64,000 nt of DNA from Cystobacter ferrugineus. GTDB taxonomy: Bacteria; Myxococcota; Myxococcia; Myxococcales; Myxococcaceae. Under the pieces are notes generated by a model, which was given only the letters and a program-made list of their open reading frames with translations, made no database searches and was not told where the DNA came from. The stretch is taken from the NCBI RefSeq assembly GCF_001887355.1, contig NZ_MPIN01000026.1, positions 1-64,000 on the forward strand, written 5' to 3'. Shown here in pieces: positions 26,795 to 34,214 of the stretch (position 1 is its first letter; the number at the start of each line of letters is the position of its first letter). Made by a program: the position numbers and the translations under genes.

Positions 26795-26811
26795 TTTGAC
26801 CGGTGGTCGAA
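26795..26811. promoter_or_regulatory. Candidate TetR operator
   Basis: TTTGACC-GGT-GGTCGAA is an inverted repeat (6 of 7 pairs) in the gap between the VOC gene and the broken TetR gene. Its size and place suit a TetR-family operator. Confidence 0.4.
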
Positions 26812-27340
26812 CAATATGTGCATCGCCGGTCGGTTCGCCTCGGCACCGTCGGCCGGGTAGATGAGGAACACATCGACGGCCGGCGTCTTCGTTATCAGCA
26901 TCGACGGCCAGAGCTGCTGAATGACATCGCCGACTATGTTCTGGAGCACGGTGTCGGCGGTCTGGCGATGCGGCCACTGGCTGTGGCGCTAGGGGTGAGT
27001 CACGGAACGTTGCTTCATCACTTCATCTACCGACTGCTGTTCGAGGTCTACGCACAGGCCGCGGCAGCCTGAGCACTACGAACGCTTCCTCCAGCATGTC
27101 GTCCACGACTCCCTGAAACCGATGGAGGGCCTTGTCGTGGCCGAAGGATGTCCGACGGAGCAGGCTCCCCTTGTTGCTTCGATTCTCGTGGCCCGGGCAC
27201 GTGGCCTACAACTCGACTTGCTCGCCACCGGAGATCAGGAACGTGTCGATCGCAGTTTCGCACTGTTCGTCGATCTGATTGTCCGGCTCCGGCGAACCTG
27301 GCGCCGCGAAAGAAAGAACATCGGCGGACGTAGCCGCTGA
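26803..27340 (+). pseudogene. Broken TetR-family regulator
   Basis: The first frame gives RRPELLNDIADYVLEHG and LAMRPLAVALGVSHGTLLHH, a TetR helix-turn-helix, then stops near 27072 after garbled text. The similarity continues in another frame with ERFLQHVVHD, then ARGLQLDLLATGDQERVDRS, a typical TetR C-terminal effector domain ending at 27340. About 40-50 residues around the junction seem lost along with the frame. It would have controlled the adjacent VOC gene. Confidence 0.7.
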
Positions 27341-27522
27341 CGGTGTCCCTTCTCCGGCCCGGCCCCGTGCCGGGTGCCCAGCAGGGACCGCGTCTTGAGC
27401 GGGCCGGTGAGCAGGGCGATGAACTGTTTGGCGGCCTCGGCCGGGTTGCTCGCGCTCAGGCGGCCGGCGAGCGAGAGCCGTGCCAACCGATCGGCCAGTG
27501 CCTCATCATTCGCCCATGCGTG
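27235..27522 (-). pseudogene. Second TetR C-terminal fragment
   Basis: The minus strand reads HAWANDEALADRLARLSLAG, SASNPAEAAKQFIALLTGPL, then KTRSLLGTRH, which is the end of a TetR/AcrR C-terminal domain. A stop codon at 27523-27525 cuts it off upstream, and there is no DNA-binding half. It faces the other TetR remnant and overlaps its end. Confidence 0.5.
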
Positions 27523-27623
27523 TCATGCCCTACGAGTCGTCTAACCCCCTGCTGGGGCGTCACCTCAAGCGAGCGATCGAGCACTCCTGCAGTTCGCGAG
27601 CGTCGGCTGCTTAGATTCTTGCC

Positions 27624-28052
27624 ATGGACATACCCGACCGCGAGGCACTGGGACAATTCGCACGGGAGCGTCACGTGCACTACGACGTCGAGCGCGAGGT
27701 CGTCGAAGGCGAGCAGCGCGAGGTCGTCGGATTCCGGGTCCGGCTCTTCGCCGCGCACGGCAAGTCGGGGCCGGGGACGCCGATGTGCCCGAAGTGCGTC
27801 GAGCTGTTCCGCGAGTTGCAGTCGTTCGTGGAGCGGCTCGTCCGCACGAGCGAGGCGGCGAGCCGCACGGAGATAGTTCCCGCGACGCCGGCGCTGTACG
27901 AGTCCGCGGAGGACCGGAACGAGGACGAGGTGGCGCTCACGGTGCACGTCCGCTGCCAGTCACCCGAACACCGGCGGCTGGGGGCAGGCGAGGACCTCTG
28001 CCTGCGCGACGTCCGGGAACGCCTGGAAGCGGTCGGTGTTCCCCGGCGCTGA
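27624..28052 (+). CDS. Hypothetical protein with CxxC motif
   Basis: A 142-residue soluble protein of unknown family. It is charged and helical (ERHVHYDVEREVVEGEQREV), with a single CPKC near residue 55 and a lone CLRDV near the end. No signal peptide or membrane segment is present. The ATG at 27624 lacks a good ribosome site. It sits alone among broken genes, so it may be accessory cargo. The reading frame and third-position GC look genuine. Confidence 0.5.
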   Translation: MDIPDREALGQFARERHVHYDVEREVVEGEQREVVGFRVRLFAAHGKSGPGTPMCPKCVELFRELQSFVERLVRTSEAASRTEIVPATPALYESAEDRNEDEVALTVHVRCQSPEHRRLGAGEDLCLRDVRERLEAVGVPRR

Positions 28053-28132
28053 GGGGCTGATTGCGGAGGTCCGTTGTCCATTCCCATGTAACCGCAGTGT
28101 TCGAACCAGCCGAGGTGGCCGGCGCTCCGCTC

Positions 28133-28236
28133 TCAGACAAAGCACCCCTCGGCATCCGCCCAACCGTAGCTGCGCGGCTCGCCGATGATGCGCACCGCGT
28201 CCTCCCAAGCCCCCGGCTCGCGGAAGGCGCGGGGAG
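28133..28236 (-). pseudogene. C-terminal gene remnant
   Basis: The minus strand reads FREPGAWEDAVRIIGEPRSY then GWADAEGCFV before a stop at 28133-28135. An in-frame stop lies about 8 codons upstream of this block and there is no start. The text is protein-like with many aromatic residues, but I do not recognise the family. Confidence 0.35.
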
Positions 28237-28278
28237 GCGAGCTCTCCGCTCAGCCGCTGCGCCTCCAGCAATCCGCTC

Positions 28279-28530
28279 TCATCCTCGCTGCCGCGTATAG
28301 GCGGGATGGGGGCTGTAGGCCGCGGCTACCCAGTACAATTGCAGCCCGACGCGTCGCTGGCCTCGGTAGCGCGTCTTGCGCATTCCTCCCACTGTCTTCA
28401 TCCACCCAAATATCTCTTCCACCTTCTTTCTCGCTCGCTGGCTCAGGGCGTAGCCCTCATGCCTCGTCGTGCGTGCATCCACGTTGAGTGCGTAGAGCAC
28501 CTGCCGGTCGGGCGGGACTCGTTCGAGTCA
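28279..28530 (-). mobile_element. IS transposase C-terminal remnant (IS5/IS1182-like)
   Basis: The minus strand encodes LNVDARTTRHEGYALSQRAR, KKVEEIFGWMKTVGGMRKTR and YRGQRRVGLQLYWVAAAY, the conserved end of IS4/IS5-superfamily transposases, including the E of the DDE triad within VEEIFGW. The N-terminal two thirds are gone and the last residues (SPHPAYTRQRG) are out of family, so the gene is dead. No terminal inverted repeats were found. It sits directly behind the ArsR-type gene. Confidence 0.75.
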
Positions 28531-29127
28531 GGGCTGGGGCCGGGGCCGCCGCTTCGCTCGAGGACGGATGGGGGCGAGCACGAAGGCGAGGCTCATCAGG
28601 CGCTCGCGGCCGGGCGCGCGCGGCTGGCTGGTGAGCTCACAGAGGCGCTCGATGAGCCTGTTGACCTCCTCCAGGTCCTTGGGACCCAGCCAGCCCTTGT
28701 TGCGCGCCGTCCAGAGCTCGCGTCGCGGACCGCTGACGGCCACGTCCTCCAACCGCAGCGCCTCTTCGAAGTCTCGCGTGGCGATTCGCAGCAGGCCTCG
28801 GGCGAACCGTCCCAGGGCCGCGAGGTTGCCGGCCCTTCCGGCACGGTAGGCCAGGCGAAGGGGCGCATCACCGGTGCCGGCGAGGCGGTAGCGCCGCTCT
28901 TCTCCCTCGGCGGGCTCCACTTCGCGGACCAGCCCGCCGCGGCAGAGCACCCGTAGATGGTAGTAGAGCCCGTCCGCCGGACGCCCGAGCTGTTCCGCCA
29001 GGTCGGCGACGCTTGCCTCGCCGCCAAGCGCGGCCAGGGTGTCCACGAGCTCCTGCCGCACCGGAGAGGCGAGCAGCCGAATCTGCGCCGTATCGTGGAT
29101 GGCGCGACGGTCGAAGGTCCTGGGCAT
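28528..29127 (-). CDS. ArsR-type helix-turn-helix regulator
   Basis: A 199-residue DNA-binding protein. Residues 13-90 form a winged helix: IRLLASPVRQELVDTLAALG, then ASVADLAEQLGRPADGLYYH as helix-turn-helix and VREVEPAEGEERRYRL as wing. The C-terminal 100 residues are helical with a basic tail (RPRAKRRPRPQP) and would mediate dimerisation or ligand sensing. It is divergent from the S41 peptidase gene, and the palindrome between them is the likely operator for both. The ATG at 29127 begins just before the fold. Confidence 0.8.
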   Translation of the reverse strand: MPRTFDRRAIHDTAQIRLLASPVRQELVDTLAALGGEASVADLAEQLGRPADGLYYHLRVLCRGGLVREVEPAEGEERRYRLAGTGDAPLRLAYRAGRAGNLAALGRFARGLLRIATRDFEEALRLEDVAVSGPRRELWTARNKGWLGPKDLEEVNRLIERLCELTSQPRAPGRERLMSLAFVLAPIRPRAKRRPRPQP

Positions 29128-29150
29128 GCGAGACGGGCTCCCCTCTTTTT

Positions 29151-29177
29151 GTTGAAAATCAGCGGCACTATTTCAAC
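29151..29177. promoter_or_regulatory. Candidate operator between ArsR and S41 genes
   Basis: GTTGAAA and TTTCAAC form a perfect 7-bp inverted repeat with 13 bases between, in the AT-richer middle of the divergent gap. It lies 24 bases from the regulator start and 45 from the peptidase start. ArsR-type dimers bind such sites. Confidence 0.55.
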
Positions 29178-29221
29178 ACTGTGTGGTCGGCGCAAGCTGT
29201 GCCGGCCACCTGGGAGCATCC

Positions 29222-30607
29222 ATGTTCGACCCGTCCGTGCTTCAGGCCGTGCGCAGCGGCGCACTCGCGGCCTGGGCCGCCATCCTCGCGGCCTGTGCCG
29301 CCGTTCCCGCCTCCCCAGTGGCACCGGAGAAACTCTCACCCGAGGCGATCCGAGCGGACCTGCGCTTCGTGCTGGAGACCCTCGAGCGCAACCATCCGGA
29401 CCTGGCTCACTCGGTTGACCGGAGCGAGCTCGACCACGTCCTGGCAGCGGTGGAGCGTACGCTCGACCATCCCCTGACCCGCGACGAGGCGTGGGCGGCG
29501 CTGGCCCGGCTGAACCCGGCCTTCGCGGACGGACATGTGCTGATCGGCCTCCAGGACTGGCGGGAGGAGAGCCGCGCACACCTGGCGCGGGGCTCCGGCT
29601 TCTTCCCGTTCGAGGTGTCGCTCACGCCGGACGGAGCGCTGAAGATTCTGTCGGCGCTCGGCGGCGGCGCCACGGCGCATGCCGGCCGGACCCTCACGCG
29701 CATCAATGGCCAGGACGCGCGACAGGTCACCCGGGAGCTGCTGGCCCGTACCCACGGAGACACCCCGCTCTTCCGCGTGGCATTGCTCTCGCGGCGCTGG
29801 TGGCTCTATTACTGGAAGCTCCACGGCACGCCCACGCGCTTCGAATTGGAGCTGGACGGGGCCGAAGTCGTCCGCGCGCCGGCCAGCCGGGCGCTCCCCG
29901 CGATTCTGCAGGAGGAGGCCCGCTTCGAGCACCTCTTCCGCTTCGAGCTGCTCGACGGGGAGAGCGCCCTGCTCACCCTGGGTTCGTTCTCCTGGCCTGA
30001 CAAGGCGCGCTACTTCGCCTTCGTCCACGACGCCTTCGGGCGGATGCGGACCGCGGGGACGCGGCGGCTCATCATCGACCTCCGTGCCAATGGTGGAGGG
30101 GACGACGACATGTGGAAGGAGGGCATCCTCCGCTATGTGGCCGACCGTCCCTATCGCGCGGGCTCGAGCTACATCAAGCGGGTGCTGGAGCCCTATCGCA
30201 AGCCGGGTGAGACCATGGGCGAGGTGGTGACGGGAGAAATCACCAGCCTCGAAGAGCCCCGGCTGGACGAGCCGCTTTGCTTCGAGGGAGAGGTGTGGCT
30301 GCTCATCGGGCCGCTCACCTACTCGTCGGCGGTCCTCTTCAGCAACGTGGTCCAGGACTACGGCTTCGGTGCCGTGGCCGGGGTGGGTGGCGCGGCGCGA
30401 GTCCGTCAATCCGGTGGCGTGCGGAGCGTGGTCCTTCCCAACACGAAGCTGACGCTGTCCTACCCGAGGTTCGTGCTCGACCGTCCCTCGGGTGCGCGGG
30501 AGCCGGCGCTGCTGCGGCCGGAGCTGGTGCTCGACGACGACCCCGTGCGGCCCCGTGCGGCCGTCGATGCCCTGCTGTCGCGGAGCGCGGACCTGCGGCA
30601 CCCCTGA
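29222..30607 (+). CDS. S41-family peptidase, lipoprotein
   Basis: A 461-residue exported protease of the C-terminal-processing/tricorn-core family. The signal (WAAILAACAAVP) has a lipobox Cys. The mature N-terminal region is helical (residues 40-110), a PDZ-like stretch follows (RTLTRINGQDARQVTRELL), and the S41 core has LIIDLRANGGGDDDMWKE and the catalytic Ser in GPLTYSSAVLFSNVVQDYG. A later Lys/Glu pair completes the site but I cannot place it surely. The start at 29222 has GGGAGC six bases upstream. It is probably repressed by the divergent ArsR-type regulator. Confidence 0.83.
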   Translation: MFDPSVLQAVRSGALAAWAAILAACAAVPASPVAPEKLSPEAIRADLRFVLETLERNHPDLAHSVDRSELDHVLAAVERTLDHPLTRDEAWAALARLNPAFADGHVLIGLQDWREESRAHLARGSGFFPFEVSLTPDGALKILSALGGGATAHAGRTLTRINGQDARQVTRELLARTHGDTPLFRVALLSRRWWLYYWKLHGTPTRFELELDGAEVVRAPASRALPAILQEEARFEHLFRFELLDGESALLTLGSFSWPDKARYFAFVHDAFGRMRTAGTRRLIIDLRANGGGDDDMWKEGILRYVADRPYRAGSSYIKRVLEPYRKPGETMGEVVTGEITSLEEPRLDEPLCFEGEVWLLIGPLTYSSAVLFSNVVQDYGFGAVAGVGGAARVRQSGGVRSVVLPNTKLTLSYPRFVLDRPSGAREPALLRPELVLDDDPVRPRAAVDALLSRSADLRHP

Positions 30608-30741
30608 ACCGGCGTAGTGTCCATGGGCGGCGGCCTTCTTCGCGAAGGCGAGCTGCGCGCCCGCCACGCTCAGCCCGTAGCGCCCAACATCCTCGATGAA
30701 GCGCGCAGAGGGATCGCCCCGGGCGTCTCCGGGTGGAGGGC

Positions 30742-32148
30742 TCAGGACTCCCGGCGCTCGGGGGTCTCCGGCTTGAGCGCCCCCGCCAGCACCAGCATCT
30801 GCCTCACCAGCGTGGTCAGCGCCTGGCCCTCCTGGGCGCCTGCCGCACCGCCAATGCTCACCGAGCGCAGTTCCTGGGGCTGGGGCAGCTTCTCGGCGAT
30901 GGCGGGCAGCAGCTCCACCAGCCGCGCCTGGAGGTTGGCCGGGGTCCGCCCGTTGAGGATGCGCTCGCGGTCGTCCTGTAGCTCCAGCTCCGCGCGGGCC
31001 TGCCGGTTGGCCGCCGCCCGCTCCGTGTCCAGCACGTCGATGGCCGCCAGCGCCTGGCGCTTGCGCTGCGCCGCCTCCACCTCTTGCTTGAGCTTCGCCA
31101 GCTCCGCCTCCACCGCCAGCCGCGCCTTCTCCAGCTCGGCGTTCTGCAGCGCCGTCTGCTGGTGCTCCACGGCCAGCTTCCGCGCGTCCTCCTCCTCGCG
31201 CTGCCGCCGCCGCAGGTGCTCGGCCTGCTCCCGGTCGTACGCCTCCGCCTCCTTGCGCGCGCGCAGCATGGACAGCTCGCCCTCGCTCTCCAGCCGCATC
31301 CGCTCGCGCGCCTGCTCCACCTCCTGCTCCCGGTGGGCAATGGCCTCCTCCGTCTCGAGCGTGGCCAGCCGCGCCACGCGCTCGCGCTCGGCCCGGAAGG
31401 GCTTCTGCAGGCTCTCCCACAGCCGCCCGGAGCTCACCACCGCCTCCTTCACCTGCACCGTGACGATCCGCAGCCCCAGGCCCTTGTCGCCCCCGCCCAG
31501 GCCCTCGGCCACGTGGCGCAGCCGCGCCGTCAGCTCCTCGATGATGGGCTGTTTGTCCGAGAGCACCGCGTCGATGCTCATGGTGGCCACCTTGTCCTTG
31601 ATGGCCGCCTCCGCCTGCTCGCGCAGCTGCACGTTCACCACTCGCATGGGCTCCTCGGCGTCCGTGAAGTCCAGCTTCTTGTAGGCCGTGGCGAAGTCCT
31701 CGATGATCCACTGCACGTAGCCCTGCACCAGCAGCCCCTGCAGCTCGCGGCAGATGCAGTGCGCGTTGATGAGGATGGTCTGCATGGCGCCCGGGACCAC
31801 CAGGAACGAGTCCGTGGCCGGGTTGAAGCGGAAGGACACCCCCAGGCCGATGTGCAGCGGCTGCGCATGGCCGCGCCGGGTGTGCACGACGTAGGCGTTG
31901 GGCGGCACCACCACCGTCTTCCACCGCCAGAAGCCCGTGATGCGCACGTCCACGGCGTTGCCTGGAATCTCGCGGGGGGCCGCGACGGCCAGCGCCCGGG
32001 CCCGGCCGCCCATGGGCGCCTGCACCTGCGCCACCATCTTGCGGGCCTTCAGGTCCACCTCGACGCGCTGCTGCTGCTCGCGCACCTGGTCCAGGTACTC
32101 GTTGCGCACCGGCTCGTGGTTGCTGTGGATGCTGTTGTTCGCCGACAT
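30742..32148 (-). CDS. SPFH/band-7 (flotillin-like) protein
   Basis: A 468-residue protein. The first 220 residues form an SPFH domain (VVVPPNAYVVHTRRG, then VNVQLREQAEAAIKDKVATM), and residues 240-410 are a long coiled coil packed with Glu, Arg, Ala and Gln (QAEHLRRRQREEEDARKL). The C-terminus has QARLVELLPAIAEKLPQP. No N-terminal membrane segment is visible, unlike classic flotillins, so membrane binding would need acylation or a partner. Flotillin-like proteins organise membrane microdomains or act as scaffolds. The ATG at 32148 is used because the frame further upstream only mirrors the VOC gene. Confidence 0.8.
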   Translation of the reverse strand: MSANNSIHSNHEPVRNEYLDQVREQQQRVEVDLKARKMVAQVQAPMGGRARALAVAAPREIPGNAVDVRITGFWRWKTVVVPPNAYVVHTRRGHAQPLHIGLGVSFRFNPATDSFLVVPGAMQTILINAHCICRELQGLLVQGYVQWIIEDFATAYKKLDFTDAEEPMRVVNVQLREQAEAAIKDKVATMSIDAVLSDKQPIIEELTARLRHVAEGLGGGDKGLGLRIVTVQVKEAVVSSGRLWESLQKPFRAERERVARLATLETEEAIAHREQEVEQARERMRLESEGELSMLRARKEAEAYDREQAEHLRRRQREEEDARKLAVEHQQTALQNAELEKARLAVEAELAKLKQEVEAAQRKRQALAAIDVLDTERAAANRQARAELELQDDRERILNGRTPANLQARLVELLPAIAEKLPQPQELRSVSIGGAAGAQEGQALTTLVRQMLVLAGALKPETPERRES

Positions 32149-32328
32149 CGTCACGGACCCCCAGGACTCCGGAGGGCCGCCGACCGCCGGCGAGCCAGCA
32201 CCCGGAGGCTCTGGCGCCCATCTCACCACATTCCCGGTCGTGCTAGGGTCCCGGGGCCGCGACCGGGCGTCCTTCCCTCCTCGTGGTCGACGACGACCCC
32301 CACCTGCCCGACACTGAGAGCCGTTGAG

Positions 32329-32727
32329 ATGCCCCATCTTGCCCATATCGCCCTCGTCGTCCGCGACTATGACGAGGCGCTCGCGTTCTACGTCGGCAGG
32401 CTCGGCTTCACCCTCGTCGAGGACACCGAGCAGCCGGAGCAGAACAAGCGCTGGGTCACGATCCGCCCGCCCGGCGCACCGGAAAACACCACCACCCTCC
32501 TGCTCGCCCGCGCCGCCACGCCCGAGCAGGCCGCATTCATTGGCAATCAATCCGGCGGGCGCGTCTTCCTCTTTCTCGCCACCGACGACTTCGAGCGCGA
32601 CCATGAAGCCTTCACCGCCGCTGGCGTGACGTGGGTCCGTCCTCCCACCGAGCAGCCCTATGGCAAGGTCGCCGTCTTCGCCGATCTCTACGGCAACCTC
32701 TGGGATCTCGTGCAGTTCGCCCGCTGA
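32329..32727 (+). CDS. Small VOC-family protein
   Basis: A 132-residue single-module glyoxalase/bleomycin-resistance/dioxygenase-family protein. It starts with the metal-ligand His in MPHLAHIALVVRDYDEALAF, has RVFLFLATDDFERDHEAFTA in the middle, and ends with VFADLYGNLWDLVQF, where the usual Glu ligand is replaced by Asp. Length is standard for a protein that dimerises to form the active site. Substrate unknown. The upstream 180 bases separate it from the divergent SPFH gene. Confidence 0.8.
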   Translation: MPHLAHIALVVRDYDEALAFYVGRLGFTLVEDTEQPEQNKRWVTIRPPGAPENTTTLLLARAATPEQAAFIGNQSGGRVFLFLATDDFERDHEAFTAAGVTWVRPPTEQPYGKVAVFADLYGNLWDLVQFAR

Positions 32728-33216
32728 AACGCCCCGTTGATCGGCTGCTCTCATGCTCGACCCCCAGCACGACGCCCACCTGCCGCACGTCGGCGCGGGA
32801 GAAGCGCCGCACCCTGCGGCCGAAGAAGGTGTCAGACGATTTGTAGGAGACGAGATGTCGGAACGAGTTCTTTGACGCCTTCCCGGGACACCTTCCCGGC
32901 GGAATGGGGTGGAACGGGGCGGGACGGGAGGGGACGCGGCGGGATATCGATTCCCAAGCATTCCGGGTGGTTGTGAGGTAAGGGCGCGATTCTGATGGGA
33001 GTTTCGCACCGCCCGGCGCGGGTTCGATTCCCGTCGCCTCCTCCAAAACAAATCCCTCGGCCGCGGTTACAGAGCGACGCATGGACGAATACGCAGCCAC
33101 TTGCGTGTGGCGGCTGGGGGGATAGCAGTGGAGTGTCGCTGCTGGGGGCCAGAAGGGCCTCCGCCGCGTCGGTGCTCCGGCCGGATGCGGTGGCGAAGGA
33201 ACACCGGCTCCTGACT
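32728..33216. other. Gene-free region with tRNA-like 3' end
   Basis: About 490 bases without a supported gene. A minus-strand stretch near 32750-32850 reads TFFGRRVRRFSRADVRQVG, which is protein-like and may be a gene remnant. Near its right end lies a tRNA-like T-arm and acceptor end (33018-33045). Frames running across it look like the false reading frames tRNA sequences typically produce. Confidence 0.45.
33018..33045 (+). tRNA. tRNA- or tmRNA-like 3' end fragment
   Basis: GCGGG-TTCGATT-CCCGT forms a T-arm (one G-U pair). CGCCTCC, a discriminator T and CCA follow directly, as at the end of a tRNA with 5' acceptor GGAGGCG (a combination seen in tRNA-Ser). No matching 5' half, D-arm or anticodon arm can be drawn in the 100 bases upstream. 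It is therefore a fragment, possibly the attachment site left by an integrated element. Confidence 0.45.
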
Positions 33217-34194
33217 TCAAGTATGGGGGAGCTTGCGCAGTACCTCGATAGCCTCCTCGTACACCCTGCCAAGCACGTCGTCTTGGGACTTGTATTCCGC
33301 CAGCAGGTCGGCGTCCTCCCGATGTCCCACGTACTCAAGGATAGTCGCGGCTTTGATGATGCGTACAGTCTCCGGGGCCGCAACCATTCTCCGGGCCACC
33401 TCGCGCAATCCGGCGCGGGCCTTGGGTGGGAGCGCGGGAAGAAGACGCTCGCGGTGTAGGAGCAGCAGGGTGAACAGGCGATCACAGAAACGCCTTTCCT
33501 GCCCCTTGCGTGTGGATGCCACTCCAATGATGGACCGGGCCAGGAAGATGAATGAGGGGAGCAAAGGGACCAGTTCATCTGGTACCTCCTCATCCAGCAC
33601 GGTCAGGACCTTGGTCTTCTGCTCGACAGGCACCGACTCGTCCTCAATCCACACTCGCAGTTCTTCCGAAGAGTTCTCCAGCAAGCGAAGGAGGGCCAGC
33701 AGGCCCTCGGAAGCAGGTGGAGCGATCCGCTCCAGGGCCCCGCGAACAGCGGGGATCAACTCTGGATGACGCTTGCGCCAAAGTGCATAGGTCAAGTCAT
33801 CCACATCGGACCCCTCTGGCGCGCCAGCGGCCAATCGATTCAGCCTGCGTACGAGGGTTGCCCTCGAGCTGGCGCTCTTGAGCTGACCAAGTGCCTGGGT
33901 GATGACCTGCACGACAGACGAGGCGTCGTAGCCCCCTCGAGACCCCTCCAGGAGGAGTTGCTGCTCCAAGCGTCTGGCGTTCGCAGGACCACCTAGCTCA
34001 CCCAGGCCAAAGGCGGCCGCCTGGCGCACCTTCCCGTCAGGAGACTGGAGCATTTGTTCCAGAACACTCTGGACTCTTCTGGGCTGCGCCTCGCGCAATG
34101 CCGCCACCAGGGTGCGTGCCCTCTCCTGATCTCCCCAGTGGAAGGCATCAACCAGCTCTGACCGCCACTGCTCCAAATCGATTTCCCATGACAT
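33217..34194 (-). CDS. HEAT-repeat protein, putative immunity partner
   Basis: A 325-residue soluble protein made of alpha-helical HEAT-like repeats (RVQSVLEQMLQSPDGKVRQA, AAFGLGELGGPANARRLEQQ, VVQVITQALGQLK and more). It has no signal peptide, so it acts in the cytoplasm. It starts 20 bases after the SitA-like toxin gene, with GGAG 7 bases before its ATG, so the two are one operon. Immunity proteins in toxin pairs are regularly encoded just downstream of the toxin, and helical-repeat immunity proteins are known. The role is inferred from position only. GC is lower than in the flanking housekeeping genes. Confidence 0.65.
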   Translation of the reverse strand: MSWEIDLEQWRSELVDAFHWGDQERARTLVAALREAQPRRVQSVLEQMLQSPDGKVRQAAAFGLGELGGPANARRLEQQLLLEGSRGGYDASSVVQVITQALGQLKSASSRATLVRRLNRLAAGAPEGSDVDDLTYALWRKRHPELIPAVRGALERIAPPASEGLLALLRLLENSSEELRVWIEDESVPVEQKTKVLTVLDEEVPDELVPLLPSFIFLARSIIGVASTRKGQERRFCDRLFTLLLLHRERLLPALPPKARAGLREVARRMVAAPETVRIIKAATILEYVGHREDADLLAEYKSQDDVLGRVYEEAIEVLRKLPHT

Positions 34195-34214
34195 GCGTCG
34201 CTCCAGAATCCAGG

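Noticed and set aside
27343-27876. A plus-strand frame of 177 codons
   Set aside because: Its second half is nearly all Ser and Arg, typical of an out-of-frame reading of the hypothetical gene at 27624.
33018-33045. A complete tRNA gene
   Set aside because: The T-arm, acceptor 3' strand and CCA are convincing, but no GGAGGCG acceptor strand, D-arm or anticodon arm can be placed upstream.
32149-33051. A long N-terminal extension of the SPFH protein
   Set aside because: The extension is the mirror of the small VOC gene and then crosses the tRNA-like sequence; the SPFH domain begins soon after the ATG at 32148.
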